DNA from: Brachionus manjavacas
Taxonomy: Eukaryota > Rotifera > Eurotatoria > Ploima > Brachionidae
Length of the DNA: 64,000 nucleotides
Direction: 5' to 3'
NCBI GenBank assembly: GCA_019054805.1
Contig: JAHQIY010000012.1
Location: 2,046,001-2,110,000 of the forward strand
The notes below the pieces were generated by a model. The model saw nothing but the letters and a program-made list of their open reading frames with translations, was not told where the DNA came from and did no database searches. The position numbers were made by a program, and so were the translations under genes. Numbering within the stretch: the first letter of the stretch is position 1; every line of letters begins with the position of its first letter. Shown here piece by piece: positions 34,042 through 45,779 of the stretch.

Positions 34042-35016
34042 TCAAAACAAAAGCGGAGAATCAAATGAGGTAGTTTCTAATTGAGTAGAAAATGGTAGAA
34101 ATGGTGAAGAAGTGGCACATGGTGATGGACATGGCTGTGCACATGGCTGTGGACACGGTGGTGGAACTGGAACAGGCACTGGTTGAGGTACTGGCACTGG
34201 AGTTGGTATTGGAACTCTTTGTGGGACTGGCACTGGAGTTGGAATTTTAAATGGAACTGATACTGGTTGAGGCACTGGATATTTGTGTGGAACTGGCACT
34301 CTTACTGGAACTGGGAATCTTTCTGGCACTATAATTGAAATATAAAATGTTAATAGTTAAATTATAACTTAATAAATGAAAGGAAAAAAAAAAGATTAAT
34401 AATCAAACCTGGATATGGTCTTGGAACTGGAACTCTGTACGGCACTTGGAAACATTCAACAACTGGGTATGGTTGTGGGACTGGAATTCTGATTGGTACT
34501 CGGACTGGCACTGGAGTTGGAACTGGTGTTGGTACTGGGCATGGCTGTGGTACTGGTACTCTGATTGGAATTTGAACAGTTTGAGCTTGTGGAACTGGCT
34601 CGTGAATAGTAAGTTGAACTGGGACAGGCACTCGCACAGGAACTCTGAATGGAACTGGTACAGGGCATGGTTGAGGAACTGGGACTGGGGTCGGAACTGG
34701 ACATGGTCTTGGCACCGGTACTCTTACTGGAAATGATACTGGTTGTGGAACTGGAGTTGGGATTGGATGTGGAACATGACGAGGAATTCTGACTGGAACA
34801 GGATATGGCTGTGGAACGGGAACTGGAACTGGTACTGGTTGCGGTGGAGGTGGTGGAGGTGGACAACACGATGTTTCACAAGGTGAGCCAAATGAGCCAA
34901 ATGAGCCAAATGAGCCTTTGATTTTGATGAAAAAAAATTTAAATTATGATGGAATAAAAATAGAAATTTCAGAGCTTTTCTAGCTATTTACCGTCAAATG
35001 AAGATAATCCGAACAT
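34042..35016 (-). CDS. PVP2-B: Pro-Val repeat protein, 272 aa
   Basis: Exons 34992-35016, 34409-34915 and 34042-34328 have the same phases and lengths as copy A. Distinguishing residues: Val instead of Ile in the RFPVPVRVP strand at the start of exon 3 (shared with copy C, not A or D), and STQLETTSF in the tail, unique to this copy. The first base change of intron 2 (GGTTTGATT rather than GGTTTGCTT) is shared with D. The gene is fully open, so the inverted copy has been kept functional or is very recent. Confidence 0.87.
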
Positions 35017-35411
35017 TGTTTCTATAAAAGTTGGTAAATTTGTTTTATTTTTAATAAAATTGTTGTTTTTTATTTGGTTTTTTATTGAGGTTCTGACTCT
35101 TATTTATCTTCGAATTTATATTATTACAAAACTAGTTTCTGCTTCGATTGATTTTACATAACTATTCGATTTGTTTTGATTGTTTCTTATTTTTTGTCAA
35201 TTATTTTTGCAAATCACTAGTGTAAGATAAATACACATTATTTAAAAATCATATCTTTGTTGTTTAAAGATTTATCATACAAAATATTTACAAATGCATG
35301 GGACTTAAAACAAAGAACCTTCTGATATAAATAGAAAATGAATTTTTTTCAACTAGACAATTTGTTTTGAATTAATAATTCTCAAGAGTTTATTAAATAA
35401 TAAATATAAAG
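35017..35411. promoter_or_regulatory. Shared bidirectional promoter of PVP2-B/PVP1-B
   Basis: 395-bp divergent interval, nearly identical to the one in copy A but inverted. TATAAATAG at about 35325-35333 lies 80 bp before the PVP1 ATG. Confidence 0.6.
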
Positions 35412-36283
35412 ATGGCTTTTTTCGATTCATCTCCATTTACTTCTGAATTTTCAACTCCTTTTTCGCTACCTTTTTCAGACTCATCATCACCATGTGCTGG
35501 TAATTATTATTTTTTTAATTACTAAAAAATAAAATATCAAACAAAAAATCAAGCTCCATGTAGAATACCAGTCCCAGTACCAACACCAGTCCCCACTCCA
35601 GTTCCAGTGCCACAACATGTAACTGTAAGTTTTCATTACAAAGACTGTTTATTGAATGAATTTGATTAAACAAATTAAATTTTGTATCTTTTATTTAGAT
35701 TCCAGTGCCAACTCCTTGTCCAAGACCAGTACCTGTACCAGTTCCAACTCCATGCCCTCAGCCTGTAGCTGTACCTCAACGTGTTCCAGTTCCAACGCCA
35801 ATCAGAATTCCCCAGCCTGTACCAGTTGCTCAGCCTGTTCAAATACCACAACCAGTTCCACAAGTGAACCGAGTTCAGGTTCCATTGCCATATCAAATTC
35901 CTCAGCCAGTAGCAGTTCCACTTCCAGTTAGAGTTCCAGTAAGATACTCAGTGCCACAACCGTATCCAGTACCTCAACCAGTTCCAGAACCTTGTCCAGT
36001 TCGAATTCCGATTAGAATTAGAGTACCACGACCAGTTCCAGTACCAGTAGAAGTGCCAATTCCGATCAGAATACCTCAACCATGTCCAACTCCATTGCCA
36101 TTTCCAGTTCCTCAACCATGTCCAGTACCTGTTTCTCAACCAGTACCTCAGCCATGCCCACAACCTGTACCAGTTCCACAACCAGTACCATGCCCTCAGC
36201 CAGTTCCTATTCCACATCCCGTACCAGTTCAAACTTGTCCACCTCCATGCTCATCTCCATGTGCATCTGGTCTTTTTCTTTGA
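35412..36283 (+). CDS. PVP1-B: Pro-Val repeat protein, 247 aa
   Basis: Exons 35412-35499, 35554-35624 and 35699-36283. The head reads STPFSLPFSDSSSPC. Near the C-terminus this copy has PQPVPCPQP, as in D, where A and C have PQPVTCPQP. The final tail is CASGLFL, as in A, where C and D have CGSGLFL. This mixture of shared differences does not follow the block pairing. The downstream flank carries the structured segment also present in A. Confidence 0.87.
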
Positions 36284-36547
36284 TTTTCAGTGTTAAAAAA
36301 CAATTTTTCTCTATTTTTTTTTTACCTAAATTTCTATTTTCAAATAAAGTTTTAAATATCACCAATTTTTTTGTTACATAAGCTCGTATAGACTTAGGGC
36401 TTGTGTGTTAGTTATCTTATCAGAGGATTTAATGCAGTTACCTCTGTATCAGATCGGAACCCTGGCTCAAAAAGGTACTGGAAAAGAGATGAGCGCCTCC
36501 ACTTATTATCCGATAGGATAAAAAAGGCATAATTAGCTTTTTTTTTT

Positions 36548-37400
36548 AGTTTTATAATTTCATTATTTTGAAAACTATTTCCAAATATTAGACAATTAAA
36601 TTTATTCTAAATTTTAGTCTAATGAATTTTCCCTTATTACAATGAACTGTTATTATAAGGTCTTTCAACTTTATCTAAATTAAGTAAGAGTAATTGAAAA
36701 TAGATCATTCGTAAGACATAAGTAAAAAATAGAATAAAAAGCTAAATTAAATTCATGTATATAAGCAGATTGAAGTTACAAATATAATAAAAATTATAAA
36801 TATCCACACAATTTTCATTTTCATCAATGTTAACTTTCCAGTCAACTAAATTTTAAAGATATTCAAAAGATTTTTTAAGGATCTTTAAAAGTTCTTTATA
36901 TATTCTCTTTTTTTAAAAGAAAATAGAAAGATTATTTAGAGATTTATTTTAAGTATAAAATTTTTATAGAATTTTCTTCAATTGATTTTTCTTCATTTTT
37001 CTTTATTTTTCAGAAACTATATTTTTAACACTATCTAAAGTAAAGTTTTTACTGTTATATAACATGAAAATATAAATTGAAAATTTCATATAACTGATAG
37101 ATTTTAAAAAAATTTATTAAATAATTTAAATTTTTGACTAAAACAACAAAATTAATAATGTGAAAACTAATCGTTTTTTACCAACAAATGTTAATTTAAT
37201 TTTGCAATTTTTAAAATTATATACGCTAGATTTAAAAAAAACGTTCTTTTATTTCAATTTATCTAATTAGTTTGACTGAATCTTATTTTTAAAGCTTCAT
37301 TGCAGAAAATGCTAAAAAAATTTGAATACTTACGGACCTTGGATAAAAAAATTTCCTAAAAGCACTGCCTATAATTATAAAAAAAGAAGAGCTTATTTCG
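36548..37400. other. AT-rich gene-free stretch
   Basis: No coding sequence or repeat recognised between block B and the decayed transposon that starts near 37420. Confidence 0.5.
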
Positions 37401-37419
37401 AAAAAGCTTCAAACTTTTT

Positions 37420-38800
37420 TTTCAAAGATGGATATTTACGAAGAAGCAACTGATGATGATACAATGAATTTTCTTTCATCAAACTTAGATATTGGCAGCG
37501 CAGATCAAAGCGGTCTAATAGACAACTGCATAGAATCAGTAGGTTTTGTTCTGGTGAGTCAACATTTTCCGGTAGCAATAGTAAATTGATTCAAAATACA
37601 AAAAAAACGAATAAAAATGAAAAAGAAGAGTCTTTTATAATTTCTTTATTAACAAATTTTTATTCAGGAAAAATAACTCGAAATGCCTTAAAGCTAGTTA
37701 TTAATTTATTCAACATGGCCACAGATATGAGAATACCAAGGAACTTTGACAGTCTGAGCAGAAGTATCCTGAATTCCAATAAAGAAAAAATCATTTATGA
37801 AAAAAAGTGGTTCTGTTGTAAATGAAGTGAAAAAGTCATTTTAGATCATAGAAAGCAGGGTGTTTTTACTAATTGCCACTCCTGGTTAAAAAAAATTTAT
37901 CCTTTTTTCTTCTTATTTTAGTTGTTTTCATTATATATAAGACTAGACATATTTTATCTTCTCCCATTAGAAGATCAAATAAGACGGCTGTATAAAAATA
38001 AAAACTCCCCTTTTTTGTTCAGTCAGAAACAAGTTCATCGGATATAGCAAATGTAAAAGACTGATCTTTGTACAAGATTACTTCAAAGCTTGCTTTAAAT
38101 CTCATGAAAAAAATGATTATCAAAAAATTTATGAAAAATTTTCTTTAAAAAAATTCTATGAAAAAATGAATAACCGTTTAAAATCAATTCGCACCTCGAG
38201 AACTTAATACATTCAAATTGTGGGGAGCTGACGAATTTATGAATTCTATTTTCTTCTATTCAGTCCCTTTATTTTATGAAATTATGCCAACAGAGTATTT
38301 TGAAAATTTTTTATATTTATTAATAGGACTAGAACATCTTTACTCAGAAAAATAATTTATTGAAACTTGAAAAAAGTGGACTTGTTTTACAAAAAAATTT
38401 TCAAAGGCTTAGAGACGTTATATAATGAACATATAATGATGTCCGGATTTCATGAATTAATTCATCTTGTAAAATCTACTGAAGACTTAGGCCCCTTAAC
38501 GATGCGTTTGCTTTCCATTTGAGGAACTAAACCGTAAATTTACGTCAATGATCAATGAAAAGGACCTAATCGGACATGAATTCATTAAATTATGGAATAT
38601 TTCACAATTAATCGAAATTCCTCTGCAAGACAAAAATTTTGATACGGAATATTTTAAATTCATTAAAGAGAATTTTAAAATAAAAACATCAAATTCAAAA
38701 AACAATCATACAGATTATGAAAAAAATAGCAAAAGACATGGAAAAAAAATTAACATATTAATTTCAAACATTTCAGATAAATTCATTTTTTTTTGAAAAT
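37420..38800 (+). pseudogene. Decayed transposase-domain gene (CACTA/Transposase_21-like)
   Basis: Successive plus-strand pieces separated by stops and frameshifts line up in the order of a transposase-domain protein common in invertebrate genomes. An N-terminal acidic part with an FIISLLTNFYSGKITRNALK helix comes first, then a KKWFCCK cysteine strand. Next are a FMNSIFFYSVPLFYEIMP-like piece near 38240-38285, a YNEHIMMSGFHELIHLVKS helix near 38420 and the FEELNRKF-like turn near 38520. The family assignment rests on this order and on the His-rich FHELIHL...GPL motif; it is tentative. Many lesions make it non-functional. The neighbouring sequence to about 39400 may contain more of its C-terminus. 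Confidence 0.5.
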
Positions 38801-40380
38801 TACAGTGTTTCTCCAAGTAAATTTGTTTATTATGAAAAAATTACATTTGGAAAAAAGTAAATTACTATTCAAAATAATAAAGCACGCTTTTCTGACTGTT
38901 ATAGTAGTAGTAGGAGTTTTGACTGTAGCTGGCTAGCCAGCGAGTGTGCTGATAAGGCACACTTTGACATCTGATAGCTGAAATTTTTTAAATCTCTTTA
39001 ACGATAATATAGATAATGTTGAGTATATTGAAGCTTTTTCGTCTGAATATCCAGAAATTATAGTCAATAGAATAACAAAATATTCTATTTCAGAATTTTT
39101 GCTTTAGGTTTTCTGATCATAAAGGACCATTTTTTTTTTGGAAAAATAATAATTCTTCTGATTCCAAGAATAAGCGACTGGACCAGTCGAAATGCATCTG
39201 AACTAAAGGCAGATTATAAGATAATTATCAATGCCATATTTGGTAATCAAAAAGAAACTTAAAATTATTTTCAAAAAATTAATTATTTTAATTATTTTTA
39301 ATATTTAAGATATGGTTCACAAGCAAGTCAAGTTTTTTACTTCCCAACAAATGAATCTTAAGTCAAACACCATAATCCAAGACTTAAAAAAGATGACTAG
39401 AAATGCTTGATTAAGCCTGAAATAAAATTATATATATTTTTAAATTTACTATACAATCTACTATACTTTTCATCAGTTGATTTTACAAATATAGATTATA
39501 TATTTTATGATGGTTTTATAGAGTGTTTAGGAGAAAAAAATCAACAGTCCGAGCAATAAAAGTTTTATCTTTAAGTGTGTTAAACTATTTTGATTAGAGT
39601 CTGGGTACTCATTTTCTGGAATGCTGATTTCAGCCGGTCCACTAAAGAGTTCAAAGCACAACTTACTTCAACCAAGGTATCATGATTTCCCAACGATCCA
39701 AATTTATTTTCAGCTTGACGAAATTCAATACTAGCAAGCGCTTAATTTTATTCCTTAAAAAATAAAAAAAATTTTAAGAAAAACGGTGGTAACTCTATCA
39801 ATTATTAATTTCATTAAATCATTTATCGCCTCGGACAGGTAAGTTGTTATCCCAGTTATGTGACTTAAAAAACGTTTAGCTTTACTGTTTAAGCAGATAC
39901 ATCTTCTATTTCGCAAGTAAAATTTTTTTTAAATAGAATTTCGAAACCTATCTTCACAATGAGTTTTAATAAAACCTTTGTCTTCTATTTCCGCTAAATT
40001 TCTTAGATTAAACGCCAAAATTCTTCATGTGATCTTTGAAATTTTTATTCATGGAAACAAGAAACGAGGACGATAGAATGTTAATTTTTGCTACTCAAAA
40101 AAATTTACAAATTTTTAGCGAGCAGTTGGCTTTGTGATGGTACGTTTGACGCTGTTCCATTAATTTTCAAACATCTTTTTCGGTTCATGTTATTAAAAAT
40201 AGTGAAAATTTGGCATTGATTTTGGCTTTGTTTACTAACAAATAAGAAGCTATGTTCACAAAATTTTTTCAATTTATTAATTCAAGGTTAGTAATAGTCC
40301 TCTAAGTGTTTCCAGTGATTGTGAATTAGCAATAATTAACTCGATTCAAGAAATTTTTCCTGAATCCGAAGTTTGAAGTT
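38801..40380. other. Degenerate sequence, probably transposon-derived
   Basis: Short broken frames (for example around 39130-39260 and 39310-39400) look like decayed coding sequence, but I cannot assign them. No intact gene. Confidence 0.35.
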
Positions 40381-40389
40381 GTTTTTTTT

Positions 40390-41093
40390 TATTTGAAAAA
40401 GTTAATTTGGAGGCATGTTCAAGAAAACGGCTTAGCGACAAAGTATTCAGACTTTTCAAGTAAAAATTTAATTCGTCGACACTTAAAAATGCTAGCGAGC
40501 CTTGCATTTGTGCCTATTGATTTCGTTGTCGATTCTTTTGTAGAACTTCAAAGTTGCATACCAAATGATTTGAAAGAAATTTTTACATATTTTGAAGATA
40601 ATTACATCGGCGCCAAAAAAAGAACCAAAGTACCAAGTCGTAAAACACCAAGATTTGGATTGGAATTGTGGAGTTGTTTTGAGAGAACTAGATTAGACCT
40701 TTCTAGAACTAACAATAATTTAGAAGGCTGGCATAATGCGTTGAAATCAACAATTAGATCACATCCACATTTGTTAGCTTCGATATATAATTTACAGCTT
40801 GAACAGTCAAATACTGAATCAAAAATAAAATGTCAAAATCAAAAATAAAATTAAAGATAATGAGATAAAAAAAAATGAAGGTTTAGAAAACATAGATTGT
40901 TACATGTGGCAAATGTTTACATAGTTCAGGTTTCAGGAAAAAAGGAGGAAATAGTAAGGTAGCAATTATTGAGCACGGGTCAGATTAACAAAAGAAAAAC
41001 TAAATACGTATTATTAGAAGAGCAAATTACTAATATAATTACCGATTTCAATAGTCAGAAAATAATGGATTTTTTGTATAATTTATCTTTATA
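40390..41093 (+). pseudogene. MULE-type transposase C-terminal part
   Basis: An open frame at 40393-40848 contains LASLAFVPIDFVVDSFVELQ, FEDNYIGAKKRT and the diagnostic LSRTNNNLEGWHNALKSTI segment, which in Mutator-like transposases follows the DDE domain (the T-N-N-x-x-E-x-W-H signature with its final catalytic Glu/His region). After two frame changes the coding signal resumes at about 41000-41093 with KYVLLEEQITNIITDF and MDFLYNLSL, the usual C-terminal helix, ending at a stop. The upstream DDE core is not recognisable. This is a dead 5'-truncated copy. Confidence 0.7.
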
Positions 41094-41104
41094 AATTGAA
41101 TATT

Positions 41105-41240
41105 AACTTTTTTTTGTCTAAATAATACTTGTTTAATTTATTTTTAGTTGTCAAATTTATTCATATCTAAATAAAACTTGTCAAAATTAACATTTGTCGT
41201 AATTGATTTTGTCGAAATATGTTTGTCAAAATAATCGGAT
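41105..41240. repeat. Subterminal TTTGTCAAAA repeats downstream of the MULE remnant
   Basis: Six or so short motifs of the type TTGTCAAA, TTTGTCTAAA or TTTGTCGAAA at 12-30 bp spacing. The same motif in both orientations brackets the element at 59806-61166. Dense subterminal binding-site repeats are typical of Mutator-like and some hAT ends. Confidence 0.55.
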
Positions 41241-41499
41241 ACCCAAACTGGAAACAAATTCGATTATCTGAATCAAAAATTGCCAAAATTATTTTCGTTT
41301 CCTTTAAAAACTCCTCATCTACTCCTATTATTCTTATGTCCGGTACTGTAACTATGAGGTTTGGAAATCCAAGCGCAATATGCATTAATGGATGTTGGCT
41401 ATTTCTTCATAAGTGAATCACTTTAGTCTATTTACAGCCTTTTATTTTAAAAATAATTATTGCTTTCTAAAAAAGTAAAATAATCAAATATATTCTAAT

Positions 41500-41880
41500 G
41501 CAACAAAGATTTTGACATTTTTTGAGGTCACGGTGGCCTTTTTTTTGACAATGGTTTATATACTTTTGAAGGAGGATTTTGGCTCAAGTGCTCTTTTAAC
41601 TTATTCATGACAGATGGCAGAGTTCTAACATAATCTTCATTGTTTTATTTATTTTTGTATTTCCATGAGGGCCTGAAGAATATTTATTTTTCCAAAGTAA
41701 TGAACCAAAACAAGTATTTCTTGGCCATTCAAAATGTAAACATATTTAACAAAATCATTTCTTATTTCCCCATTTTTATTTTTCAAATGATAATAACTTT
41801 TAAATAAATCTGGATAATTAGAGCCTAATGGTTTTTTGGCACCTTGATTCCTCCATTTAAAACCATCAACAACCCAACGT
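41500..41880 (-). pseudogene. Transposase N-terminal fragment, FLYWCH/MULE-associated type
   Basis: The minus strand encodes WVVDGFKWRNQGAKKPLGSN, then FKSYYHLKNKNGEI and a HYFGK strand. After frameshifts it has SPHGNTK-, then EDYVRTLPSVMNKLKEHL and NPPSKVYKPL. I associate this order (WxNxG-KK-P domain, PHGN, RT-x-PSVLxK, PSxVYK) with N-terminal regions of Mutator-like transposases in invertebrates. At least two frameshifts break it. It faces the MULE remnant at 40.4-41.1 kb tail to tail. Confidence 0.5.
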
Positions 41881-42234
41881 AGATATTAGAAAGCTTATTA
41901 AAATCTTTTGCAAAAATATTCATTTTTTTTAAATTTCAATTTTGAAAATTTAAATTTCAGAAATAAATTTTTTAGTAAATTTTTTTTATTTCAAAAGAAT
42001 TTATTTTTGAAATTTTTTTTAAGAGAGTCTGAATTAGTACAATATTTTATAATTATTATTACTTTAAATCATAAATTTACTCTTAAATATTTTCCACATT
42101 TTATCCCATATTTTTTCCGCTGAAAAATTACTAAAGCCCAATGTGCGGAAAAATCGAAAAAATTTTATTTTCCGCTTTTTTAGGACAACCGTCCTGAATT
42201 CTAAAATTAATCGGACTAATTATATATTTTTTTT

Positions 42235-42445
42235 TGGTAAAAACAGCTACCATAGCAGCACTACATCTAGTGTCGCCCACAGGGCTCCTGCTATAGCATA
42301 TTATTATTAAAATTATTATTATTATTATTATAATTATTATTATTATTATTATTATTATTTTAGAAAGCTTTTATTTTTTTGTAAATCAGTACCGAGCTAA
42401 TGCTCCTTCAGAATAAAAAAAAAATAATAAAATTAAAAAAAAAAG
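42235..42445. repeat. Two opposed non-LTR 3' tails with (ATT)n microsatellite
   Basis: A plus-strand tail ending GGGCTCCTGCTATAGCATA runs into an ATT array (about 42299-42360). Directly after it, a minus-oriented GGAGCATTAGCTCGG tail (about 42386-42412) abuts. Two retroelement 3' ends thus meet head to head. Confidence 0.65.
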
Positions 42446-42709
42446 TTCAATAAGATAAAATAAAAAAAAGGATTAAATTATGAAAAAAAAAATTAAAAAC
42501 CTTATGTTTAAATATTTGATATTACTGATCAATATTTTATTTATAGAAAAATTTGAACTTGGAAAAGCTTGCAATCAAATAAAGAAAAATAAGTTTGTAT
42601 TTAAATTTAAACTTGTTAACTTTTATATTAAAATAAATGATTCTAATACTATTATATTTTCTTTTTCTTCTGCAAATACTCAAAATAAAAAATTCTTCTT
42701 TTTTAAAAT

Positions 42710-44035
42710 TTATTTTTTATCAAATTGACAAAGTATATGTTTCAAAGCGATTATGCTCCATTCTCTCAAAAACGGATTTTCTACATCTAAATTTAAATTT
42801 TCGGCAATGATTTGTAGCAAATTGTCGTCAACTAGACAATTTTGATTTCTTTGGTTTTCGTAGACTAAAATTCCGATCATCCTCACCAACTCACATTTCA
42901 ACAACAACCACTCAAATGACTTTGAGCTGGAATATTTTTCCACTAAAATCGCATAGTTTCGGTTGCAATTTATTTCCTTGAACAATTTACAAGTAGATTG
43001 AAACAGTTGGTCTTGATCCTGAACAAATGACACCATCTGTTTATTATTAAACAGTCTTGTCTCTTCCAGTGTTAATAAATCGCTTAAAATCCCGGCTATC
43101 AACTTAGTCTGCCTAAATGAGTCAACAACTTCATCAAATGTTTTTTCTAAAATTTGATCAAATAAACCCAATAGATCCTGAAATGTAAGTGTGTATATCT
43201 GACAAATAAATGCTAGACTCTTAAAATTTAGAAAAGTCCTTTGAATTTTTGTCTCTTTTGCATCCAACAATCTATCACTAATGTGATAAATGAGAAAAAA
43301 TGTGAACCTTTTTGAAAAATCTTTGGTATCACACTCAACTAAGTATTTCAAATAAAAAAAGTCGAACATTTTGTCCAGGAGTTTGAATGTCCAGTTGGAA
43401 AATTTGGTCGCCAAGGTCTCATTTTTGAACTGTTCTTCAACACTTTCGACCAAATTGACAAAATTAACAAAATCAAATTTTGAAAAAATGTCTTCATATA
43501 ATTTATCACTGTTTTCTTGGCCCTTAAAAGCGTTTATTATAATCATAGATGATATGTCCGATACTTGAGCATCCAAATTTTGGTTTTTTAATAAATCTAG
43601 AGCTAAATTTGTCCATTTAGAGGATCGTTTGTCTAATGCTGTTATATTTCCTTGAACTAAATTGAAAATGTATTGAAGAATGTTCAAATGAAAATGAAAT
43701 TCATCTTGGTCTGCGTTTTTAGGATTGACAAAAAGTTTTCTATCTAAAATTTGAACTAATTGATCGCATAGATCGCACTCTTCTTGACTAAATTCTGTTT
43801 TGAATGAGGCGGCTGAATTTTTTATGCATTTTAGAATTTGTCGTAAAGTGGTCCATCTCTTTTGATCAGAATGAAAAATTGTTGACAATTTTTGGTATAA
43901 GACTGTGTAAAAAAGGACGGGTGTTTGGCATCGAAAATCCTGGTGCTGTTTGATGTGTGTGTCGAGATCATTTAGTAAAATTACAAAGTTTTTATCAAAG
44001 GGAGACAAGCCATCTAGAGCAGTTACTATTTCCAT
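42710..44035 (-). CDS. ATXN10: Ataxin-10
   Basis: Single-exon ORF of 441 aa, close to the usual 470-500 aa of animal ataxin-10. The protein is all helical with ARM-like repeats. The conserved C-terminal ataxin-10 domain is recognisable: LLLKCELVRMIGILVYENQ followed by VENPFLREWSIIALKHIL at about residues 418-435. In animals ataxin-10 is a cytoplasmic scaffold linked to cytokinesis and O-GlcNAc transferase. The first ATG gives MEIVTALDGLSPFDKNF, conserved in the duplicated fragment at 58145. It lies 370 bp downstream of the PVP2-C stop on the same strand. The 5' third was copied into block D. A single exon is unusual for this gene family, but no processed-copy signs (poly-A tract, TSD) are seen. 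Confidence 0.85.
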   Translation of the reverse strand: MEIVTALDGLSPFDKNFVILLNDLDTHIKQHQDFRCQTPVLFYTVLYQKLSTIFHSDQKRWTTLRQILKCIKNSAASFKTEFSQEECDLCDQLVQILDRKLFVNPKNADQDEFHFHLNILQYIFNLVQGNITALDKRSSKWTNLALDLLKNQNLDAQVSDISSMIIINAFKGQENSDKLYEDIFSKFDFVNFVNLVESVEEQFKNETLATKFSNWTFKLLDKMFDFFYLKYLVECDTKDFSKRFTFFLIYHISDRLLDAKETKIQRTFLNFKSLAFICQIYTLTFQDLLGLFDQILEKTFDEVVDSFRQTKLIAGILSDLLTLEETRLFNNKQMVSFVQDQDQLFQSTCKLFKEINCNRNYAILVEKYSSSKSFEWLLLKCELVRMIGILVYENQRNQNCLVDDNLLQIIAENLNLDVENPFLREWSIIALKHILCQFDKK

Positions 44036-44405
44036 TGTGGAAAATAAAATAGAACTTTAATACTATTTATCTTATTGATTGCAAAATAGAAAAAAAATAT
44101 TAAATAAACTTCACTATTAATATATAAATTTTGATTTAACAAATAGTTTTTAAAAATAAGTTTAAAAGAATTTGATAATTATTACAGAAAAAATAATTTT
44201 TTTTTCAAATTTAGACTTAGATTTTGTCTTTTATTCAATTTGAGAGTAAAATTCAAATTCAACTCTAAAATTGATTAAAATTAAAGTTGAATTAGATAAG
44301 ATTTTTTGTTTATATTAGAAAATATATTTGCGAACAAGAGGATATTGAATATTTAAAAAAAAAATCTAAAAAAATTAATAAATTGCGATTCTGGAAAATA
44401 ATTGT

Positions 44406-45386
44406 TCAAAACAAAAGCGGAGAATCAAATGAGGTAGCTTCTAATTGAGAAGAAAATGGTAGAAATGGTGAAGAAGTGGCACATGGTGATGGACATGGCT
44501 GTGCACATGGCTGTGGACACGGTGGTGGAACTGGAACAGGCACTGGTTGAGGTACTGGCACTGGAGTTGGTATTGGAACTCTTTGTGGGACTGGCACTGG
44601 AGTTGGAATTTTAAATGGAACTGATACTGGTTGAGGCACTGGATATTTGTGTGGAACTGGCACTCTTACTGGAACTGGGAATCTTTCTGGCACTATAATT
44701 GAAATATAAAATGTTAATAGTTAAATTATAACTTAAAAAATGAAAAGAAAAAAAAAAGATTAATAAGCAAACCTGGATATGGTCTTGGAACTGGAACTCT
44801 GTACGGCACTTGGAAACATTCAACAACTGGGTATGGTTGTGGGACTGGAATTCTGATTGGTACTCGGACTGGCACTGGAGTTGGAACTGGTGTTGGTACT
44901 GGGCATGGCTGTGGTACTGGTACTCTGATTGGAATTTGAACAGTTTGAGCTTGTGGAACTGGCTCGTGAATAGTAAGTTGAACTGGGACAGGCACTCGCA
45001 CAGGAACTCTGAATGGAACTGGTACAGGGCATGGTTGAGGAACTGGGACTGGGGTCGGAACTGGACATGGTCTTGGCACCGGTACTCTTACTGGAAATGA
45101 TACTGGTTGTGGAACTGGAGTTGGGATTGGATGTGGAACATGACGAGGAATTCTGACTGGAACAGGATATGGCTGTGGAACGGGAACTGGAACTGGTACT
45201 GGTTGCGGTGGAGGTGGAGGTGGTGGAGGTGGACAACACGATGTTTCACAAGGTGAGCCAAATGAGCCAAATGAGCCAAATGAGCCTTTGATTTTGATGA
45301 AAAAAAATTTAAATTATGATGGAATAAAAATAGAAATTTCAGAGCTTTTCTAGCTATTTACCGTCAAATGAAGATAATCCGAACAT
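44406..45386 (-). CDS. PVP2-C: Pro-Val repeat protein, 274 aa
   Basis: Exons 45362-45386, 44773-45285 and 44406-44692. Exon 2 is 513 bp because the polyproline run has two extra Pro codons (also in D, absent in A and B). The 5' leader lacks two A residues just before the ATG relative to A, B and D. It has Val in RFPVPVRVP, as in B. Fully open. It precedes ATXN10 on the same strand. Confidence 0.87.
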
Positions 45387-45779
45387 TGTCTATAAAAGTT
45401 GGTAAAATTGTTTTCTTTTTAATAAAATTGTTGTTTTTTATTTGATTTTTTATTGAGGTTCTGACTCTTTTTTATCTTCGAATTTATATTATTACAAAAC
45501 TAGTTTCTGCTTCGATTGATTTTACATAACTATTCGATTTGTTTTGATTGTTTCTTATTTTTTGTCAATTATTTTTGCAAATCACTAGTGTAAGATAAAT
45601 ACACATTATTTGAAAATCATATCTTTGTTGTTTAAAGATTTATCATACAAAATATTTACAAATGCATGGGACTTAAAACAAAGAACCTTCTGATATAAAT
45701 AGAAAATGAATTTTTTTCAACTAGTCAATTTGTTTTGAATTAATAATTCTCAAGAGTTTATTAAATAATAAATATAAAG
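45387..45779. promoter_or_regulatory. Shared bidirectional promoter of PVP2-C/PVP1-C
   Basis: 393-bp divergent interval with the same TATAAATAG placement (about 80 bp before the PVP1 ATG) and few substitutions versus the other copies. Confidence 0.6.

Larger units (their letters stand above)
33637..36547. repeat. Duplication block B (inverted copy of block A)
   Basis: Reverse complement of 23250-26154 with scattered substitutions. At its left edge it contains only the last codons of the TM-protein gene, so B is the derived copy and the breakpoint cut through that gene. Between A and B is a spacer of about 7.5 kb, making a large imperfect palindrome. Confidence 0.9.

Noticed and set aside
41167-41416. 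Two opposed frames of 65-72 codons near 41.2-41.4 kb
   Set aside because: Neither resembles a known protein, they overlap the TTTGTCAAA repeats and have no supporting splice or promoter signals.
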